Source: a virus
Reading direction: 5' to 3' (one strand)
DNA: 32,540 nt
Virus record (IMG/VR): IMGVR_UViG_3300008108_000557
Location: 1-32,540 of that record
Below, one piece after another: positions 6,828-14,104 of this stretch (positions are counted from its first letter, which is position 1; each line of letters starts with the position of its first letter). Under the pieces are notes generated by a model. It was given only the letters and a program-made list of their open reading frames with translations, searched no databases and was not told the DNA's origin. Both the position numbers and the translations under genes were made by a program.

Positions 6828-8567
6828 TTATGGTAATTCATCAAACCAGTTATTATCCGGTATTACTTCTTGCTCTAAAGCCATCAACATATCATTTTGC
6901 CAATATGAAAGTTCAGGTGTATATGTGTCCCATTGTGGTGTCATTGCAATCACTTTAGTTCCTTCGTGTTCCAAACTTCTAAACGTTGATTCTTGTTCAA
7001 TAACTTTACCACTACGATATTTTTTAATCAACTTTGGTAACTTTAAAGTTCCAAGTTTATAAAGAAGGTTGATATTTGCAAGTTGGATTTTAGCAACTTG
7101 TGAAAACTCTAATGATGGTGTTTCGTTAAATCTTGCCCTTTCTTGAACATTCAAGATCTCATTTTTTCTATACTGATACTCAACTGTAATTCTGTCATCA
7201 CCATCTGTTGATTCTTTACGAATAGAAAAAATCAAACAATCAGGTCTTTCTGAATATCCTCGAACACAATTTCTTTGATGTTGTGATTCTTTTTCGTAGT
7301 CCATAGTTTTTCTTAAAAGAACTGGGTAATATGTTTCACCTTGGTGTTCGATAGGAGTTTCTAAACTATCAACATCACCATAATGTCTTTCAACTTCACC
7401 TTTTCTGTATGATTGTAAAAGACGACTAAACTCTTCGTGTTCTAAATTAAAACTACTAATGTTGGTAAACTTAAATTTTACATCTTCACCCAAATTATTT
7501 AGATCCTTTTTCATTTCTAAATGGTCCAATAAGGTTCTAAATTTATCCGCATCAAAGTAGTTTATAATGTTTAAAATTCTATCTTTTTCTTTTGGTGTTA
7601 ATCTAACAGACATTCTATTTTGTAACCATTGATTATTTTGACGATAAAAACATTCGAAGTATCTTCCCATTTTTTTATCTTCCATCGGCATTGGATATGA
7701 ATTTGAAAAGAGCTCATCAAAATATTTGTTTTCAATTTTATTGAATCTATCTATTCCTAAAATATGATACATAAAATACATTCTATCAAAATCAACCCAT
7801 TCCATTTCGTTTAGAATTTGTTTTACTTTAGATCCTTTCATGTTGATTTGTTTCATCACGGTATCGACCAAATTCATATTTGATAATCTCAAATCTTTTT
7901 TTGAAATAAACATATGGGTAAACTTTCTCCAGTTGTTTGGGACTTTGATTTGATTTACTAAATAAAAAGTTAAACTATAAAATGATTCAGGTGAATCCCA
8001 CTCAAAATTCTGTGGGTTTTCAATACCCATTCGATCCCAAATTCTTTCTAAAAAGAAATAAAAATGACCTTGTGGTTTGACATTTTTGTCCAAGTGAACA
8101 TTATACAAAAAACTTTGTACAGCATTATAAGTCGGGTTGACTTTCATACTAGAACCTCTTTTTTGTTTTTTCTTTGTATGAAAACTTCCTGAGTAAAATA
8201 ACTTAGTTTTGAAGTTAAATGATATATAGTTGGTGGATTTTCTTTCAACAAAAAACTTATTACCAACTCTTCTACTTTTATGATAAATTTGATATTTTAT
8301 GGAAATTTTGTCATCGCTTTCTTCAATAAAGAATCTATATCTATCCATAAAAACTGCAGCACAAGGATTACCATAATGTTTTACAAATTCTTCCTCAGAA
8401 AAAAGTTGGGTGTCGCTATAATATCTTTCTTGTTTTTTTCCAATATAATACAGACCAAAATCATTTCTTGATGCATCATCGACATTACAAAAGTTGTGAT
8501 ACAAATCAACTCTGTAGTTTTTTTTCTCAATAAACTTATGAAATGTTTTACCTTCTACTTCTAACAT
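6828..8567 (-). CDS. PcfJ-like protein
   Basis: I start at ATG 8567 (579 residues; MLEVEGKTFHKFIEKKNY); a TTG at 8582 would add five residues but lies inside a promoter and terminator. The C-terminal part, about residues 410-500, matches the PcfJ-like pattern: YPVLLRKTMDYEKESQHQRN, then NCVRGYSE with Cys434, LIFSIRK, RITVEYQ and NVQERARFNETP. PcfJ-like proteins occur on conjugative elements and phages; their biochemical role is not established. The N-terminal 400 residues are basic and aromatic and unassigned. It has its own Bacteroidota-type promoter 4 bases upstream. Confidence 0.75.
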   Translation of the reverse strand: MLEVEGKTFHKFIEKKNYRVDLYHNFCNVDDASRNDFGLYYIGKKQERYYSDTQLFSEEEFVKHYGNPCAAVFMDRYRFFIEESDDKISIKYQIYHKSRRVGNKFFVERKSTNYISFNFKTKLFYSGSFHTKKKQKRGSSMKVNPTYNAVQSFLYNVHLDKNVKPQGHFYFFLERIWDRMGIENPQNFEWDSPESFYSLTFYLVNQIKVPNNWRKFTHMFISKKDLRLSNMNLVDTVMKQINMKGSKVKQILNEMEWVDFDRMYFMYHILGIDRFNKIENKYFDELFSNSYPMPMEDKKMGRYFECFYRQNNQWLQNRMSVRLTPKEKDRILNIINYFDADKFRTLLDHLEMKKDLNNLGEDVKFKFTNISSFNLEHEEFSRLLQSYRKGEVERHYGDVDSLETPIEHQGETYYPVLLRKTMDYEKESQHQRNCVRGYSERPDCLIFSIRKESTDGDDRITVEYQYRKNEILNVQERARFNETPSLEFSQVAKIQLANINLLYKLGTLKLPKLIKKYRSGKVIEQESTFRSLEHEGTKVIAMTPQWDTYTPELSYWQNDMLMALEQEVIPDNNWFDELP

Positions 8568-8571
8568 AGAA

Positions 8572-8603
8572 CAAAGATACAAAAAACCTCCGACTTATTC
8601 AAC
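8572..8603 (-). promoter_or_regulatory. Bacteroidota-type promoter for the PcfJ-like gene
   Basis: On the minus strand TATCTTTG (8572-8579) matches the -7 consensus TAnnTTTG exactly. A GTTG (8600-8603) stands 20 bases upstream as a one-mismatch -33 element. The -7 box ends only 4 bases before the ATG at 8567, so the transcript would be leaderless or nearly so. The -33 element and spacer fall inside the terminator hairpin of the upstream gene. Confidence 0.6.
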
Positions 8604-8609
8604 CGGAGG
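8581..8609 (-). terminator. rho-independent terminator after the 95-aa gene
   Basis: Minus-strand RNA forms CCTCCG (8604-8609) paired with CGGAGG (8587-8592) around an 11-base loop, followed by six T (8586-8581). It ends the transcript of the gene at 8624-8911, 15 bases after its stop. Confidence 0.8.
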
Positions 8610-8623
8610 ATTTAAATTTTTAA

Positions 8624-8911
8624 TTAATTCATAAATATTTTACCCATATGATGATCAATAAATGGATTCACCACTTTTGACAACTCACTTTCAGTTTTAT
8701 TAATATTTAATTTTATTAATAATTCTATTATTTGTGTTCTGGTCGGTGCAATTTCCTTATCATCTTCTAAATTTTTTTCAGTTATTTTTTTTATTTCAGA
8801 AAAAAAAAGTTCAGGTTCAATTTTACCTATGAGTATATTTAATTGGTCTGGATTTTTTTTAAAAAATCCTGTGAAATTGTTCATGTAAATATCAATATCA
8901 ATTTTGCTCAT
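8624..8911 (-). CDS. hypothetical protein, 95 aa
   Basis: Small soluble protein (MSKIDIDIYMNNFTGFFKKN...). The second half, from about residue 50, is a run of charged helices (EKNLEDDKEIAPTRTQIIEL). It is a single-gene unit: followed by a strong terminator and preceded by a 47-base gap with a possible promoter. No family is recognised. Confidence 0.65.
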   Translation of the reverse strand: MSKIDIDIYMNNFTGFFKKNPDQLNILIGKIEPELFFSEIKKITEKNLEDDKEIAPTRTQIIELLIKLNINKTESELSKVVNPFIDHHMGKIFMN

Positions 8912-8931
8912 ACTTAATTATTTATCAAAAA

Positions 8932-8939
8932 CAAATGTA
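8932..8939 (-). promoter_or_regulatory. possible Bacteroidota -7 element
   Basis: TACATTTG on the minus strand fits TAnnTTTG and lies 20 bases before the ATG at 8911. No TTTG occurs at the right distance: the nearest copies are 12 and 24 bases upstream. The 47-base gap also holds a 10-bp inverted repeat (TTAATTATTT / AAATAATTAA). The promoter call is therefore weak. Confidence 0.3.
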
Positions 8940-8958
8940 ATAAAAAAATTACAAATAA

Positions 8959-10308
8959 TTAAACAAAAAGATGTAAATCATCCATTTCCACTTTATCTTT
9001 TATACTTTGTGGTATGGAATTTTGATTACTTCCTTTCATATTAACAACAGATAATTTTGGCATTTGTGCAATACAATCAGGTAACATTTGGATGTTAGGA
9101 TTGTCAGGTAACGATAAGAACTGAAGTTTTTGTAAGTTACAAATACTTTCAGGGATAGACGCCACGCAACTAACTAAGTGAAGAGCAGTAAGTTCTTTAA
9201 AGTTGCCGATAGTTGCCGGTATGTTTAAATCTAATTTTGAACCTGATTTGGCAATAAACTCAAGTCTTTGGATATTTTCAGGTAACGTTTCAAAAAATTC
9301 ATCGAATCCGTAAAGTGCGATAAATTTAGACGATGAATCGCCAGGATAATTAACTGTCACTTTTTTACCTTCGTTAGAACTTAAACCTTTCATGAATTGT
9401 GGTTTGAAATATTCTTTCATCCCTTCTTCATTTGTATTTAAGAAGTCTACTAAATCAATTTGTCTATCCGATGGGTCCATAAACTGATTAGATGGGAAGT
9501 GGAATTGGTAACGAAGTGCCGGAAGACCAGATACATCACCAAATTCTCTATCTCCTGTGTGTTTTTGACCTTTGTTTGGTATTACCACATATAAAGGTCC
9601 GTCTTTAATGTATCTATCAAACCAAGTAAGTCCCGGTGAGGATGTACACCATCTTGTCTCACCTTTAGATGGTTCTTGGTATGAACCACCATAGAAACAA
9701 GCTGCGTCTTTACCAAGTTGACCTTTATCTTCGATTTTAGCGATAGTCCAATCAGTACCACGATAAACAATCTCAGCACCTGGATGTTGGTATGTTTTAG
9801 ATGCTTCTTTCTTCTCGTCTTTGGTTGCTTTAGTTTTTTCTAAACTGAAGTCTTTTACATTATCGTAAAGTGTTTCAGGGGTCAACTTATTAATATCACG
9901 AAGTTCTTGTGGTAATCTGTTTTTAAATCTTTCAAATTTTTGAAGGTCACCTGTAACTTTGTACAAGTCCTCCATAAATAACTCTTGGTATTGTTGATAA
10001 GCCCCTTTATATCTTGGTGAGTCAGGTTCAACGTCCAAATTTGTTGGGATTACAAAGTTTTTAAGTAACCATTGGGTGTACTTACCAATCTTAACTTTGT
10101 CCATATCCTCAGGTTTGGAATTATCAATGTCCATACCTTGTGGAAATTTAGATGTAGGGTCCGCAGCAATAATTGCAAATAAAGTCTCAAAAGGCATCAT
10201 ACCTTTTTTACCTTTTTCTTTTGGTTTTACGAATTTGTCAAATAAGACTTGAAATCTTGAACTCTCAATAATCAAATCTTTAAGGATGTTGGTAAATCTA
10301 ATAGCCAT
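8959..10308 (-). CDS. leucine-rich repeat protein with WCTS module and leader-like N-terminus
   Basis: 449 residues. It begins MAIRFTNILKDLIIE, an amphipathic leader ending in IxE like five other proteins here. A middle module around residues 185-290 has TDWTIAKI, then ETRWCTSSPG (Trp220-Cys221), DGPLYVVIPN, RYQFHFPSNQFMDPSD. Its layout (aromatic-Cys, Tyr, LYVV, YQFH) recalls the PcfJ domain of the gene two positions downstream, but that is only an eye comparison. From about 340 to the end are four to five leucine-rich repeats (LPENIQRLEF, ELTALHLVS, KLQFLSLPDNPN, LSVVNMKGS). Leucine-rich repeats bind proteins. ATATTTAT lies 18 bases upstream (10327-10334). A virion or host-interaction role is inference. 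Confidence 0.75.
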   Translation of the reverse strand: MAIRFTNILKDLIIESSRFQVLFDKFVKPKEKGKKGMMPFETLFAIIAADPTSKFPQGMDIDNSKPEDMDKVKIGKYTQWLLKNFVIPTNLDVEPDSPRYKGAYQQYQELFMEDLYKVTGDLQKFERFKNRLPQELRDINKLTPETLYDNVKDFSLEKTKATKDEKKEASKTYQHPGAEIVYRGTDWTIAKIEDKGQLGKDAACFYGGSYQEPSKGETRWCTSSPGLTWFDRYIKDGPLYVVIPNKGQKHTGDREFGDVSGLPALRYQFHFPSNQFMDPSDRQIDLVDFLNTNEEGMKEYFKPQFMKGLSSNEGKKVTVNYPGDSSSKFIALYGFDEFFETLPENIQRLEFIAKSGSKLDLNIPATIGNFKELTALHLVSCVASIPESICNLQKLQFLSLPDNPNIQMLPDCIAQMPKLSVVNMKGSNQNSIPQSIKDKVEMDDLHLFV

Positions 10309-10336
10309 TGTCGTGTAATTTATTATATAAATATTA

Positions 10337-10344
10337 CAAAGTTA
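10337..10344 (-). promoter_or_regulatory. possible Bacteroidota -7 element
   Basis: TAACTTTG on the minus strand fits TAnnTTTG and lies 28 bases before the ATG at 10308. No TTTG stands at the -33 position. The ATATTTAT motif lies just downstream (10327-10334), so two kinds of signal may be stacked in this 50-base gap. Confidence 0.3.
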
Positions 10345-10358
10345 AGAAAAATGTTTAA

Positions 10359-11198
10359 TTAGTAATTCATAATAAGGAGTTCTTCACCCATATTTTGTTT
10401 CTCTCCTTTTTTGGCTGCAGCAGCTTTTGCAAACTCTTTTTTAACCCAAGTGTATTGGTCTTCAGGAAACCACTGATGTAATAAGTCAAAATCGTAATAT
10501 GATAATGAAAATTTACCTTGGACATTATGTAAAACATTTGCCAATCTTTCGTGGTCTTGTCTATCAAAATCATGATTAGAGTAGTAATTCTCAGTTTTCC
10601 AATAAGGTGGGTCCAAATAGATGTAAGTAGATGGTGAGTCATATTTGTTAATTACATCGGCAAAATCCATATTTTCTACATCAGTAATCTTTAGAAAATG
10701 GTCTACCCAATCAGGTTTTGATAATTTATCTCTAAAGGTAAGGTATTTTGATTTATATTTTCCTTTTAGGTCAATAAAATTTGATGTTTCAGGTTTTGAC
10801 CCGCTAAATACTTGTGTTAGAATATAAACGTATTTAGCGGCCACCTCGTAATCGCCAGGTTCTACGCTGAAACCTTCATTAAAAACTTCAGCCTGAAAGC
10901 TTACAAATTGATTTCTATAAATTTCAGGAGTAATCTCCACACCTTGTTTTTGGCAATCAATAGAGTTTATTGCTCTTAACAATTCAGTTGGGTTTTGAAC
11001 ACACTTGAATAGATTATAATTCAGTGGATTAAAATCATTATAAACCACTTTTTTAAGATTTGGGAACTGTTTTAGGTCCATATTATAGAAACACCAAAAC
11101 ATCCCACCAAAAGTCTCTAAATAGACTTCCATATCTTTATCATAGAAAGGGACAATCCACTTTCCAATTTTACTCTTACCTCCAATATAACTTAACAT
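10359..11198 (-). CDS. dam: DNA adenine methyltransferase, Dam-like (D12 class)
   Basis: 279 residues. The SAM-binding motif is at the N-terminus (LSYIGGKSKIGKWI, residues 2-15). The catalytic motif YLDPPYW is at about 194-200. This alpha-class order is that of Dam/DpnM-type N6-adenine methyltransferases. VVYNDFNPLNYNLFK (about 51-65) fits the acidic SAM-contact region. No restriction gene is adjacent, so it is probably an orphan enzyme for protecting phage DNA or marking it for regulation. The recognition sequence cannot be read from motifs. It ends 50 bases before the leucine-rich-repeat gene. Confidence 0.9.
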   Translation of the reverse strand: MLSYIGGKSKIGKWIVPFYDKDMEVYLETFGGMFWCFYNMDLKQFPNLKKVVYNDFNPLNYNLFKCVQNPTELLRAINSIDCQKQGVEITPEIYRNQFVSFQAEVFNEGFSVEPGDYEVAAKYVYILTQVFSGSKPETSNFIDLKGKYKSKYLTFRDKLSKPDWVDHFLKITDVENMDFADVINKYDSPSTYIYLDPPYWKTENYYSNHDFDRQDHERLANVLHNVQGKFSLSYYDFDLLHQWFPEDQYTWVKKEFAKAAAAKKGEKQNMGEELLIMNY

Positions 11199-11219
11199 AG
11201 GTAAAATATAGGGTATTTA

Positions 11220-11262
11220 TTATAATCTGTCAATGAAAATTTTTTTAAAAAAAAGATTATAA
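11220..11262. repeat. AT-rich inverted repeat
   Basis: TTATAATCT (11220-11228) is repeated inverted as AGATTATAA (11254-11262), enclosing a run of seven T followed by eight A that can itself pair. It lies between the divergent Dam-like gene and the ncRNA promoter. It could act as a bidirectional terminator-like hairpin or as an easily melted DNA element; with the DnaA-box match 45 bases away, an origin-like role is worth testing. Confidence 0.6.
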
Positions 11263-11266
11263 ATGT

Positions 11267-11297
11267 TTTGGTAGAACCAAAAACTTTAATATCTTTG
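11267..11297 (+). promoter_or_regulatory. consensus Bacteroidota promoter driving the ncRNA
   Basis: TTTG (11267-11270), a 19-base spacer, then TATCTTTG (11290-11297) match the Bacteroidota housekeeping promoter TTTG-N19-TAnnTTTG without mismatch. Transcription would start near 11302-11305. No long ORF starts near it; the next clear gene begins at 11469 beyond a strong terminator. Confidence 0.8.
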
Positions 11298-11306
11298 TAC
11301 TGTTGA

Positions 11307-11315
11307 TGTGGATAA
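11307..11315 (-). other. DnaA-box match (TTATCCACA)
   Basis: The minus strand reads TTATCCACA, a full match to the strict bacterial DnaA box. A weaker relative, TTATCAACC, lies at 11389-11397. Both are inside the ncRNA segment and beside the AT-rich inverted repeat. One perfect nonamer in 32 kb can occur by chance, so function is unproven. Confidence 0.4.
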
Positions 11316-11429
11316 CACTACTGAAAACAAGGATGTCAGCAATCCTAACTAACAATCTGAACGCCGGGTGTCGGGTGTGTCGACACGGGTTGATAACCTC
11401 AATTGAATAAATGAAATAATCTTACTAAA

Positions 11430-11456
11430 CCCTCCTATTTTTAGGGGGGTTTTTAT
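11430..11456 (+). terminator. rho-independent terminator of the ncRNA
   Basis: CCCTCCTA (11430-11437) pairs with TAGGGGGG (11442-11449), including one G-U pair, around a TTTT loop, and is followed by TTTTTAT. AAA just upstream can extend the stem into the T-tract. It separates the ncRNA from the gene at 11469. Confidence 0.88.
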
Positions 11457-11462
11457 ATTTAT
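11455..11462 (+). promoter_or_regulatory. ATATTTAT upstream motif
   Basis: The octamer ends 6 bases before the ATG at 11469, directly after the ncRNA terminator, so it is the only visible candidate signal for separate expression of that gene. The same motif at the same distance precedes two minus-strand genes that encode similar leaders. Confidence 0.35.
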
Positions 11463-11468
11463 AATAAT

Positions 11469-11990
11469 ATGAAATTACTTAAAGTCGTAAAAAATATAAT
11501 ATTAGAAAGAAAACAACTTTTAGATAGGTACGATGTTGGGGGTATCAATGTCGATATATTTTATAATGACCATTCAAATTTAGCCATTAGCAATTCAAAA
11601 TATGGTAGACAACCTATTCAGGAAATTTTAAATTCCATGGTTGAAGTACTTGAAACTATAGTTAAAGTTTGTTTAGAAATATTATCTAAACCTAAAAAAT
11701 TTGAAGATAAAGATAGATCAATTTTAGTTATCGATAATTTAATAGGTATTGACTATCATTTTTGGGTTAATCAATCTAAATCGGGTAATTTATTTTTAAC
11801 CATAAACTCATCAATATCCCATCCAAGAAGTTTACCTAAAGCACAAAATGATAAAAAAATATTAATCACAAAAATTGGTGACACATTAATTAGTGAACAA
11901 TTTAATTTAAACAACTTTACTAAAATTGTTAATGGCGATATAATTATTTATTATGAAAAAGAAAGAAGCAACACAAGTAACAGGGTGTAA
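11469..11990 (+). CDS. hypothetical protein with leader-like N-terminus, 173 aa
   Basis: Begins MKLLKVVKNIILE, a basic amphipathic leader ending in IxE, like five other proteins in the window. The body is mixed alpha/beta (INVDIFYNDHSNLAIS; KSGNLFLTINSSISHP; GDIIIYYEKER) without recognisable catalytic residues. It follows the ncRNA terminator and overlaps the next plus-strand gene by 38 bases. The leader suggests a virion-associated protein; this is inference. Confidence 0.7.
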   Translation: MKLLKVVKNIILERKQLLDRYDVGGINVDIFYNDHSNLAISNSKYGRQPIQEILNSMVEVLETIVKVCLEILSKPKKFEDKDRSILVIDNLIGIDYHFWVNQSKSGNLFLTINSSISHPRSLPKAQNDKKILITKIGDTLISEQFNLNNFTKIVNGDIIIYYEKERSNTSNRV

Positions 11991-12114
11991 ACAATGTAAG
12001 AAAGGTTTAAGTACTACACAAAAAGGTTTGGTCATCTTATCTATGTATATTTTAGGCACTTCTATCTATGGGACCATAGAATTGATAAAAAATTTAGTAA
12101 TATTCTTTAAGTAA
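11953..12114 (+). CDS. small membrane protein, 53 aa, with CxxC
   Basis: ATG at 11953, TAA at 12112-12114. The N-terminus is basic with a CKQC pair (residues 12-15), followed by a single hydrophobic span (about 26-50, LVILSMYILGTSIYGTIELI). The CxxC before a membrane helix might bind metal. It overlaps the end of the preceding gene by 38 bases and the convergent dnaJ gene by 21 bases. It is too short for many gene finders, but coding quality is good. Confidence 0.6.
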   Translation: MKKKEATQVTGCKQCKKGLSTTQKGLVILSMYILGTSIYGTIELIKNLVIFFK

Positions 12115-13086
12115 TTCTTCTAATTTTTTTTGTACGTCTTCAGGTAACTCATAATCATTAGTGACCGCAACTTTTATATAAAAATCCCCACTACCGTCAT
12201 TACTTCTATAACCCTTTTTAAGTAATCTTAGAGGTTTTTCACTATTCATATTTTTTGGGATATTAATCATTAAATCACCATCTGGATGAGGTACCAAAAT
12301 TTGTTTTTTAGAAAGTAATTCAAGTGCATTTATTTTTTTATAAAATATGAGGTCCATACCTAATTTTTCAAAATTATCGGCTTTATTAACATCAACTTTT
12401 AAAATTAAATCTCCCCTTAATCTAACACCCGCATTATAATCACCTTTACCCGCAACTCTCATAAAATTACCGTTATCAACATTTTTAGGTATGGTTATTA
12501 CTAAGTTTTCAACATTTTTTATTCTACCGTTACCATTACAAGTAATACATGGTTTTGTAATTATAGAACCATTACCCCCACAAGTATTACACGTATTTTG
12601 AAAAACCTGTTGAAACATGCCTGTTCCCATTTTTTGAATTATAAATCCTTGTCCATTACATGTGTTACATACCGTTCTATCTCCACCAGAACTATCACAA
12701 GTAACGCAATGGTCAAAATATTCATATTTAATATCTTTTTTAACCCCTTTAAATGACTCTATAGGTGTTATTAATATGTTTAATACTTTATCAGGAGCAG
12801 TCGGTCTTTGTTGTCTTTGTCCACCCATCATTTGTTCAAAAATGGAATTGAAATCAAACCCATTGCCACCCATATTAGCAAAAGGGTTGTTTTTTCTATT
12901 ATCATAGTCCCTTCTTTTATTATCATCCCCTATATTATCGTAAGCTTCCGCAACTTCTTTAAATTTTTCTTCTCCGTTTGGGTTTACATCGGGGTGGTAT
13001 TGCTTACTTAATTGTCTATAGGCTTTCTTAATTTCGTCCTGTGTGGCGGTTTCAGATACACCCAATATATCATAATAATTTTTCAT
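12094..13086 (-). CDS. dnaJ: DnaJ-family co-chaperone
   Basis: 330 residues. The J domain (1-65) has YYDILGVSETAT and the HPD tripeptide at 31-33 that stimulates DnaK ATPase. It is followed by a G/F/N-rich linker (NPFANMGGNGFDFN). The zinc region has four CxxC units at Cys127/130, 140/143, 166/169 and 180/183, most in CxxCxGxG form; the first reads CVTCDSSG. The C-terminal substrate-binding domains end near KKLEELLKEYY. No dnaK is in the window, so it would presumably work with host DnaK, for example in replication-complex remodelling or virion protein folding. It starts head-to-head with the plus-strand gene at 13085 (2-base overlap of start codons), so the two share a divergent control region inside each other's coding DNA. 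Confidence 0.93.
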   Translation of the reverse strand: MKNYYDILGVSETATQDEIKKAYRQLSKQYHPDVNPNGEEKFKEVAEAYDNIGDDNKRRDYDNRKNNPFANMGGNGFDFNSIFEQMMGGQRQQRPTAPDKVLNILITPIESFKGVKKDIKYEYFDHCVTCDSSGGDRTVCNTCNGQGFIIQKMGTGMFQQVFQNTCNTCGGNGSIITKPCITCNGNGRIKNVENLVITIPKNVDNGNFMRVAGKGDYNAGVRLRGDLILKVDVNKADNFEKLGMDLIFYKKINALELLSKKQILVPHPDGDLMINIPKNMNSEKPLRLLKKGYRSNDGSGDFYIKVAVTNDYELPEDVQKKLEELLKEYY

Positions 13087-13726
13087 GAAGGATAACTACT
13101 TAATTGTTTTATTTAAAAATAAGAAAAGAAGAAAAATTATCAAACGTTACTCAACTGAAAAAAACGCAATTGATAATTTTAATCGTATTTTAAAAGAAAA
13201 TGATGTCTTATTTGATAAGGTAATTGAGAACGCAACTCCGGTTAATTATGAAGTGGGATTGTTATCTAAAAATTCTAGTTTCCAAAAAAGTCTATTCATA
13301 ACTGATGACTTGGGTAGAAATAATCCTGTTAATTTAGAGAATCCTGAATATGTATTCTTAGATATTAAAAAATATAAAGTAGAGGAAACCATTTTTGATT
13401 GGCAAACTCAATCTAAAATAACATTAGAACAATTAATCAAAAAATATTGTAAATCTAAAGATTTAAAGAACATATTTACATTACACAATAAACTTTGTAT
13501 TCAAATAGATGAAGATGTTTCAGTATTTTCATTAAAAGACAAAGAGGAATCTGATAGACTCCTCGATGTTTTACAAAATAAGTTTTTAGATTTAAAACGA
13601 ACAGATGCCATTTTTGTTCGTGATGTGTCAAACGCACAAAGAAAATGGTTATACCAAGTATTGGAAGATAAAGGTTTTGATAAGAAAAGACTTTATCGTT
13701 TAAAAACTACTTTTTCAAAAAGGTAA
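13085..13726 (+). CDS. hypothetical protein, 213 aa
   Basis: Begins MKDNYLIVLFKNKKRRKIIK: a strand followed by a very basic stretch. The middle (VEETIFDWQTQSKITLEQLI) and the C-terminus (RTDAIFVRDVSNAQRKWLYQ, then KKRLYRLKTTFSKR) are charged and helical. The basic ends suggest nucleic-acid contact, but no known fold is recognised. Its start overlaps the dnaJ start by 2 bases on the opposite strand, and its end overlaps the convergent 73-aa gene by 20 bases. Confidence 0.7.
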   Translation: MKDNYLIVLFKNKKRRKIIKRYSTEKNAIDNFNRILKENDVLFDKVIENATPVNYEVGLLSKNSSFQKSLFITDDLGRNNPVNLENPEYVFLDIKKYKVEETIFDWQTQSKITLEQLIKKYCKSKDLKNIFTLHNKLCIQIDEDVSVFSLKDKEESDRLLDVLQNKFLDLKRTDAIFVRDVSNAQRKWLYQVLEDKGFDKKRLYRLKTTFSKR

Positions 13727-13928
13727 AATCAACATTACCAATCGATACAACACATTTACTATCGTTTGATTGGTAATTTAGTGTCCTCATTAAACTTTGG
13801 TATTTAGATTCATCTAAAGTTACTACAACACCAATGTCTCCATCATTAATGAATGTGTTTTCTAAAATTTCTACAGCTTCGGCTAGTTTTGTTAAATGAT
13901 CCCTAAAGTTCTCAATATCCTTTGCCAT
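13707..13928 (-). CDS. hypothetical protein, 73 aa
   Basis: MAKDIENFRDHLTKLAEAVE gives an N-terminal helix followed by two or three strands (IGVVVTLDES, CVVSIGNVDFTFLKK). It is last in a run of overlapping minus-strand genes (37-base overlap with the upstream gene). Unknown function. Confidence 0.6.
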   Translation of the reverse strand: MAKDIENFRDHLTKLAEAVEILENTFINDGDIGVVVTLDESKYQSLMRTLNYQSNDSKCVVSIGNVDFTFLKK

Positions 13929-14104
13929 ACGGTATATTTTTTTTCAACAAATTCTGTATTTTTTATTTTGTTTCGGTCAAAAGATTTAAGTTGTTGCGAT
14001 AGTTGTTTTTTGTACTTTTCGTTCTGTAACTGGTCTCTTTTTCTTTCCTCATCAAGCTGATTCAGCTCCTTCAGTAACTCCGGTGTTATCTTCTTCTGGT
14101 TCAT
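13892..14104 (-). CDS. hypothetical coiled-coil protein, 70 aa
   Basis: Highly charged helix through about residue 55 (LLKELNQLDEERKRDQLQNE), then a short hydrophobic end VWQRILRTLGII that could dock on a membrane or a partner. It overlaps both neighbours (53 bases upstream, 37 downstream), an arrangement typical of co-translated phage genes. Unknown function. Confidence 0.55.
   Translation of the reverse strand: MNQKKITPELLKELNQLDEERKRDQLQNEKYKKQLSQQLKSFDRNKIKNTEFVEKKYTVWQRILRTLGII

Larger units (their letters stand above)
11303..11456 (+). ncRNA. candidate structured small RNA, about 150 nt, undescribed
   Basis: The segment starts just after a consensus promoter and ends in a rho-independent terminator. 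It is clearly richer in G and C than its surroundings. Three local hairpins are visible: AGGAT (11330-11334) with ATCCT (11342-11346); GTGTCG (11368-11373) with CGACAC (11381-11386); GGTT (11388-11391) with AACC (11395-11398). GTGTCGACAC (11377-11386) is also a 10-base palindrome that could dimerise. I do not recognise it as tRNA, tmRNA, 6S or a known riboswitch. It might instead encode a 34-residue peptide (ATG at 11306, stop ending 11410), but the codons are unlike those of the neighbouring genes. Possible roles are an early regulatory RNA, a replication primer or a decoy RNA. Confidence 0.65.

Noticed and set aside
9582-9779. Minus-strand 65-codon ORF inside the leucine-rich-repeat gene
   Set aside because: Out-of-frame within the WCTS module, whose frame is clearly coding.
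11306-11410. 34-residue ORF inside the ncRNA segment (MWITLLKTRMSAIL...)
   Set aside because: Codons are GC-rich and unlike neighbouring genes, the frame runs through all hairpins, and its start lies at the expected transcription start. It is kept only as an alternative in the ncRNA entry.
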